Shown here: positions 30,607 to 36,241 of the stretch, piece after piece
Layout of the letters: every line of letters begins with the position of its first letter
Position numbering within the stretch: the first letter of the stretch is position 1
Assembly: GCF_000003605.2 (NCBI RefSeq)
Contig: NW_003106598.1
Span: forward strand, 289,321 to 325,561
Length of the DNA: 36,241 nucleotides
Direction: 5' to 3'
Origin: Saccoglossus kowalevskii
Taxonomy: Eukaryota > Hemichordata > Enteropneusta > Harrimaniidae
Program-made: the position numbers and the translations under genes
Notes under the pieces: model-generated
What the model was told of the DNA's origin: nothing
What the model saw: only the letters and a program-made list of their open reading frames with translations
Databases searched by the model: none

Positions 30607-31418
30607 TGTAATGCATGATACTGATATTGCTTGGGTTTTGAACTAAACCTGTCCAGTATTCCAATTATTTTTTCAATTCTCGTGTTTTTGACGCAACTGT
30701 AATCCCAGTGAAGATAAACATGATGTCAGTGTGAAATTTACATTATTATTATCAACAGCTGATAATAAATGATTTGAAACTTTTTTTTTAAGCATTAATG
30801 CTTTACTCCTACTATGTAAAAAAATTTAACGTTTCTACCGGTAATTCAACATTTAAAAATGTAATTCAGTCATCATTTTGAGCATTTAGTGTTTTCCAAA
30901 CAAATAATGATTCCTGTTAACGGAAACCTCACATTTTATATTCACTGCTTTGAACTGAGCTTAATTAATTAGGCTGGAGTAATTTCTCCTAAGTTACCAT
31001 TGAGGTATTTACTAGTAGGCTAATTAAGAAGCAGATAAGAGCACTTGACTGAAAAAAACACGCACAAATACAATATGCAGTGTGTTAGGGGGTAGGACGG
31101 TTTGAATAGTAGTGTCAGAGTAGAGTGGCTGTAGTGTCCATCACTTCTGATAGTCACCTTGGCTTTAGTCTATTCAGTTGTGATTACATTCAAGTACAGC
31201 CGAGATAATGACGTACAACTTATTTTACTGATTTGGGGATCAGCATTGGATTGAATCTTCACAAGTAGTAACACTCCTGCATATATATGGCTTAAAACTG
31301 ATGACTTAGGAGACCAAAAAGAGTGGCCACACCCTGCTCCCATATATTGTCATATGTTATCTGTCTCTGTTGAATAGTAATGTTTATTGTAATACATGTA
31401 CAGTCAAAGCATAACTTA
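30607..31418. other. Non-coding intron stretch
   Basis: No exon or repeat recognised beyond short AT tracts. Confidence 0.35.
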
Positions 31419-31626
31419 CTGTAGAATACTTTATTTTCACTTGGAATTTATTTTCGCTATTTTCGCTGAAGGGATGATTCCGTGAAAATAAAATCCAGCG
31501 AATATACTTTTTTTCCTATATTTCACATTAAACTCATCAGAAATCAGTGAAAATAAATTCCATACAAAACACCCAAAAAGCCTTTTCAGCGAAAATTAAT
31601 TCCAGCGAAAATAAAGTATTCTACAG
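31419..31626. mobile_element. TA-flanked MITE, copy E
   Basis: 208 bp between TA dinucleotides, with the cleanest ends of the family: CTGTAGAATACTTTATTTTC and AAAATAAAGTATTCTACAG. The arms extend imperfectly to about 40 bp (GGAATT / AATTCC). Confidence 0.9.
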
Positions 31627-33192
31627 TAACTCCTGGGCTTGCTGGTGCAGAAAAACTTGGAAGAATAATTATCATCAATAATTCCTTCTTATTCTTTGTA
31701 TTATTTACCTAAGTTGCAAAATTATTTGTGACTTAATGTATTTTATCAAGCTGATTAAAATAAGATGATTACCAAAACTATGATATTATATTAACAAAAA
31801 AAAAAGGAAAAAAAAAAGCACAAACTAGGATCTTATTTTAATCAGATTGGTATTTTATATAATAGAAAGATTACTTTGCACATACATGTAAAGGGCTTGA
31901 ATTTTGAAATTGTTAAAACATTTTTGAGGCAAAACATTTTGAAAATGTCCTGATCTCATTGAAACTGTATAGTGAACATATAAAGGCACTGTGATATAGT
32001 CAGGTAGCACATCAAGGGTATTGTGTTCATAGCCTCTGTGAAATTCAAGCCCGCATGTACAATGTACATGTATATAGTAGTTTTCAAAGCAAGCAATTTA
32101 TTGTAAGCGATCTACATGTTGTGTTGAAATTGTACTTTATTTATGATAGAGAATAAGATTTACTTTCACATGTGAGACATTTTCACACATCTGATGGGGT
32201 GTGGTCTGCAAACTGGTGATTGTTTAGACCAAGACTTGTGAATTCTAATTTTGACAAATACAATATACATGTACTCTAAAGTTATGTACACGTAACTGCG
32301 AATAATTCTGGCAGTTGAAATTCAACGATTAATAGTACATGTATGTTGATTTACGGCGTAAATTCAAATTTGATTGTATAAAGATAAGCATTGTTCATTC
32401 CAGTTATATGTATACATCTATTGTGACATACCTGAAGCAACATCTGATAACTGCAGACAATTTTGATCATCGTTGATAATATTTATTATAGGTATGTGTT
32501 TGCATGTGAGAAATATTTGTATCAGTTGTGGGAACTCCGTCAATCTCATACAGTGGTCTGTTTCATTCACCAATTTAGCTAATATGGTTGCATTTATATT
32601 TATTGCTTTCAACTGTCGCTAGTACAGACTAAGTTCATAGTGTGTAGTTCACCTCGTGAGTCTGTCTGTTTGTTCGTTCGTATGCATGTATACATTGTAC
32701 ATGTACAAGATGGCTTTTACCAACTCGGTTGCACACATTCATGTCTCCGGACTTTAGCGTTTGTATCACTTATTATTGCATAATTTGCTCATGATTGTAT
32801 CATACACGTTCATCGCGCTTTTTACTGCACCACACTGGTGGTCTGACTCAATCATTTTGACTCAATCATTTCATTATTTCATTAAATAAATGACCTCGTG
32901 AAAATTCTAATTTTCTCAGAGTAAGTTTAGATGGCCACAGTATTGGTTATATTTTGTGGTGCAATTGCGTGATGAAAACATGATACAAGGCAATGAATGT
33001 GCGATCATAATGTGATAAATACCTGGTGCAAAATTTAAAATACATGTAGCATACTATGTTATGTAAATTTATGTCTGACATGCTTGGACCAATCACAATA
33101 TATCTGAGTACATCGTGAACTGATTCGAGATGGCCAACTGGTGGCCATTTTGTGATACCCAGGTCTGATTATCTCGACTATTTTATTTATAG
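31627..33192. other. Intron upstream of the CCDC150 start exon, rich in TACATGTA
   Basis: Six exact TACATGTA octamers lie here (for example at about 31884, 32065, 32267, 32337, 32698 and 33042). No exon is seen before the acceptor at 33191. Confidence 0.5.
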
Positions 33193-33201
33193 ATTACAAC
33201 C

Positions 33202-33750
33202 ATGAGTATAAACATGACAGATAACTTGCGTCCCGGGAATCAGTCGCACCATAGTTCGCCAGCTGGTAACCGTACATTGGAAGTATTACAACAAAGACTC
33301 AATTCCGCTGAACTAGACACTATCAGTCTCGTCCAGCAATTAAGTGACATGGGATTTCAACCTGAAGATGTGCAGGACTCGCCAACGAAAGACACTGGCT
33401 TTGACCACCCACTACCTCCTTTCGTGCCTAAAAACCCAGACACCAATGTGCTATTGAAGAACTATGAGAACGTCGTCTCCAGAGTGTGCAAAACAGAAAG
33501 TGCAATACAATCTTTGAAACTAAACTTGTGCTCAGTCCAAGCATCGCATGATTTGAGTAAAAAAGAAACTGGTTCATTGGCTGAGAAATTGGCGATCACC
33601 ACTGAGGCGTATGATAAGGATACAAAGAAGTTGAATCGAGACTTAGCTAGAGCCAGGAAGGAACTGAAAGGTGTGTGCGAGGAGAGGAACGCTTTGGAGG
33701 AAGATGTAAGACGAATTACTGCTGCACTGGAAGTTTCCACCACAATGAAG
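33202..33750 (+). CDS. CCDC150: CCDC150-like coiled-coil protein, first coding exon
   Basis: The exon probably begins at 33193 after TTTATTTATAG, has 9 bases of 5' UTR, starts at ATG 33202 and runs 183 codons (phase 0) to AAG|GTAATA. It opens with a Ser/Asn-rich tail. It then has RTLEVLQQRLNSAELDTISL, a hydrophobic/acidic block with PLPPFVPKNPD, NVLLKNYENVVSRVCKTESA and IQSLKLNLCSVQ. A long Lys/Glu heptad region follows (LAEKLAITTEAYDKDTKKLN, then RDLARARKELKGVCEERNAL). The order V-L-Q-Q-R then L-x-K-N-x-E-x-x-V-x-R-x-C-x-x-E-S-x-x-Q-S-L-K-x-N resembles vertebrate CCDC150, a coiled-coil protein of poorly defined function. The alternative is another centrosome or cilium-type coiled-coil protein. 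The frame beyond 33750 runs into a tandem repeat and is intron. Confidence 0.75.
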
Positions 33751-33771
33751 GTAATAATGTCAATCAATTCT

Positions 33772-34275
33772 CAATATAGCTTAGACATCAATGACTGCTG
33801 AGATCTTAAATATAGCTTAGACAACAATGACTGCTGAGATCTTAAATATAGCTTAGACAACAATGACTGATGTGATCTTAAATATAGCTTAGACAACAAT
33901 GACTGCTGAGATCTTAAATATAGCTTAGACAACAATGACTGACGAGATCTTAAATATAGCTTAGACAACAATGACTGATGTGATCTTAAATATAGCTTAG
34001 ACAACAATGACTGCTGAGATCTTAAATATAGCTTAGACAACAATGACTGCTGAGATCTTAAATATAGCTTAGACAACAATGACTGCTGAGATCCTAAATA
34101 TAGCTTAGACAACAATGATTGCTGAGATCTTAAATATAGCTTAGACAACAATGACTGACGAGATCTTAAATATAGCTTAGACAACAATGACTGCTGAGAT
34201 CTTAAATATAGCTTAGACAACAATGACTGATGAGATCTTAAATATAGCTTAGACAACAATGACTGCCGAGATCTT
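33772..34275. repeat. 36-bp minisatellite, 14 copies, immediately after the CCDC150 exon donor
   Basis: The unit is GAGATCTTAAATATAGCTTA followed by GACAACAATGACTGCT, with minor variants (CTGATGT, CTGACGA). It starts 21 bases past the GTAATA donor. Because 36 is a multiple of three, a minus-strand frame repeating LLSKLYLRSQQS stays open, but it is an artefact. Confidence 0.95.
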
Positions 34276-34515
34276 ATTTCGTTTGTTGGTTAAGTTCTTT
34301 CACCTGTAATGCAGGATATGCCATATTTTCTTGAGCGAAGTGTAGAAACACCGCGTCATTCATGAAAATAAGTTCTATCATGGCATTTTCTGACGAGATC
34401 TTATTTCGTTTGTTGGTTATTGAATTTCTTTTCCCTGGTTATACAGAATATGCCTTATTTTCTTGAGCGAAGTGTAAAAACACTGCATAAATTATGAAAA
34501 TAAGTTGTATACTTC
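34268..34515. repeat. Two-copy 127-bp tandem repeat continuing from the minisatellite
   Basis: GAGATCTTATTTCGTTTGTT starts at 34268 and again at 34395. Both units go through TATTTTCTTGAGCGAAGTGT and ATGAAAATAAGTT. The first nine bases (GAGATCTTA) are those of the 36-bp unit, so the two arrays share a seam. Confidence 0.85.
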
Positions 34516-35333
34516 GCAAATGTCAGGGTGGTACATGTATCATGACGTTTCTGTAATTATTGCATACAAAGTTCCCAGAAAATCGTCAGGAAAGTCATAA
34601 CTCTTTGATCTTCATATGAATATGAACTAATTTACAGTTCTGTTCAGTGATTGGGTGATTCAATATTCTATTCTCTTCATAGATAATATTGACGGATGCC
34701 CAGTGCACCGTTTGCCGTAGCATTAATGATAAAACTGTCTACCAACAGATACACCTAACAGAACAAATTTAAACCATACAATTCAATTCATGGATATTTC
34801 TAGATGTGCATTTTGACATCAATCTCAAGAACTAAACGTGACTTTTAAAGACTGTGACTGACATTCATATGGAATGATTTTCACACATATTCAATGCTAA
34901 TTATAGCTACATACACTTTTAAAAACATTTGTGGATGTGAAACTATGCTTTGATTTGTACCTTCAATTCTCTATAAATTTAGTGAATATTATTATCATTT
35001 TTTGGGAAAAAATGCTATTTTCCACTTCTTCTTCAAAATTGACTTCTGACAGATTTGTTCATTTTATGAGAATAGGTTTAATTTTCTAGTTTTAGTTAAT
35101 ATTTTTGTCATTTTTGGTAAAAAAAATGGTATTCTCAAGTGTCTAAACATACAGCAGGGCTATATCAGTTGACAGGCATCTTGATGCTATTTTTATTGCG
35201 TTTTTATTTATATTTTTGTTAACTGTACCAAGAAGACGATCAATCCAACATCTCTCTACATCACATGTTAAATTGTGAACTTCTTAGCATTCTTACAAGT
35301 TCAGTTTTCATTGTAAATTGTTGTTCCATCTAG
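34516..35333. other. Intron 3' part before CCDC150 exon 2
   Basis: Non-coding and AT-rich. No exon seen before the acceptor at 35331-35333. Confidence 0.4.
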
Positions 35334-35402
35334 ACTGACCTTTCCATCAAATATGAAGAGTTGAAATCTTCTAAATCCAGACTGAACAAGAGATTACAGG
35401 AG
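35334..35402 (+). CDS. CCDC150: CCDC150-like protein, second coding exon
   Basis: This is a 69-base, phase 0-0 exon between GTTCCATCTAG and GAG|GTAAGA. It reads TDLSIKYEELKSSKSRLNKR, then LQE, continuing the heptad pattern (hydrophobics in a/d, Lys/Glu/Ser elsewhere). It joins the previous exon in frame with no stop. The rest of the gene lies beyond the window. Confidence 0.75.
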
Positions 35403-35998
35403 GTAAGAAACAGCATTAAATCTAATGTTCAATCTGAATGTCATTCACGAAGGGTGCTGAACAATATATAATAGACCAAAATGTATTTGCACACAAGAAG
35501 CCATCCCAACTTCTCTCCAAATTTTCTGTGTGAACAAACAAATCTTTTTAAATTGTATACATATACAAGACAAACCAATAATTTAGTTGCTTTAATTGGT
35601 TTAATTTTTTATCAGTTCTGCACAGTTTGAGCACTTTGAGGAAAAGGGAAAGATTACAATCTGTAAAACCATTAATGTATAAAGAATGTTTTTGTAAAAT
35701 ATTGCTGAATACTATTCTGCAGTGATGAAGTAACGTATTTGCTCTATTAGAAGCACATTTCCAGTAGAAGTGGATAAAAACCAAAAATTACATTAATTGT
35801 TTAACAAATCATTAATATAACTTATTTTGCCATCGAAGTGCCTTTTTAATTGTTATATATGCGCATGCGATATTTGTAGAACAAAGATGACATAATTTTT
35901 CAAAATCAGTTTTGTTTGTTTTCAGTGTGCAATTGCGAACATACTATTATTAAATACTGTAAACTGCTTAATTTTCACTGCTAGGAATATTGAGATTT

Positions 35999-36200
35999 TT
36001 ACCACCACTTCCCTCTTTTCATAACAATTCACAAAATAGTCTTGTTTATAGTCTGCACAAAAACTGAGTAAAAACTGAAAATTGACTCTAATTTTGTCAG
36101 TTGGGTCCAAAATTAGGCGTTCATTTCCTGAAATATTGAAGAATTTAAGAAAAAAGTACAGTCAAATTTGGACGAGAAAGTCTGGTGGTGAAAGGGTTAA
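35999..36200. mobile_element. MITE with CACCAG/CTGGTG ends, copy 2 (inverted)
   Basis: ACCACCACTTCCCTCTTTTC at the left and CTGGTGGTGAAAGGGTTAA at the right. The inside, reverse-complemented, matches 11526-11766 (for example the AGTAAAAACTGAAAAT block). It is in the intron after CCDC150 exon 2. Confidence 0.7.
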
Positions 36201-36241
36201 TATTCCTATCCTATGGCAAAATTATGAAGGCATAGTCGTGA

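Noticed and set aside
33771-34259. 162-residue minus-strand open frame repeating LLSKLYLRSQQS
   Set aside because: By-product of the 36-bp tandem repeat in an intron of the plus-strand gene.
35925-35957. Possible 33-base CCDC150 exon after TTTGTTTTCAG
   Set aside because: The would-be donor ACT|GTAAAC is weak and lies in a CTGTAAAC repeat terminus; the translation is hydrophobic and does not continue the coiled coil.
1-36241. CRISPR, operon, prophage or bacterial defence system
   Set aside because: The window is clearly eukaryotic: spliced genes, minisatellites, MITEs. The tandem arrays have no unique spacers of CRISPR type.

Overview
This is an animal (metazoan) nuclear window: AT-rich, with short coding exons separated by long introns, consensus GT-AG splice sites, minisatellites and many short inverted-repeat elements. 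Both genes belong to families found across bilaterians. The repeat content and the abundance of the octamer TACATGTA in the right half suggest a marine invertebrate (lophotrochozoan or non-vertebrate deuterostome), but the species cannot be fixed from the sequence.

Left half, minus strand, 17.4 kb to 3.6 kb: one multi-exon gene for an ephexin-family Rho guanine-nucleotide exchange factor. I assembled 14 candidate coding exons. Two N-terminal exons and one long exon encode a basic, proline-rich, tyrosine-containing tail. An exon with the pre-DH autoinhibitory-type helix follows, then four DH (Dbl) exons, two PH exons, a PH-SH3 linker and two SH3 exons ending in the family C-terminal signature. 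Splice phases match at every junction from the pre-DH exon to the stop codon, and at both junctions among the first three exons. The link between the long proline-rich exon and a 32-base microexon does not match, so at least one exon is probably missing from the model.

Right end, plus strand, from 33.2 kb to beyond the window: the first two coding exons of a coiled-coil protein most like CCDC150. A candidate non-coding first exon with a perfect GTAAGT donor lies near 26.7 kb, beside an NRF1-like site. A possible minus-strand leader exon lies near 25.87 kb, so the two genes may share a divergent promoter around 25.9-26.7 kb.

The rest (about 17.4-33 kb, the introns, and 0-3.6 kb) is non-coding and dominated by repeats. 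There are several families of short inverted-repeat elements: a TA-flanked family of about 208 bp with five copies, two further families with CTGTAAAA ends, a TTAA-flanked family with three copies, a 1.1 kb TTAA-flanked element, and a family with CACCAG termini. There is also a 5'-truncated non-LTR retrotransposon tail, two tRNA-derived SINE-like pieces, and five sizeable tandem arrays. Four of these arrays start about 20-60 bp downstream of a splice donor. One consists of roughly 40 copies of a 21-mer that resembles a DR1 nuclear-receptor element.

I saw no prokaryotic-type operon, CRISPR array, defence system, rRNA or intact tRNA gene.
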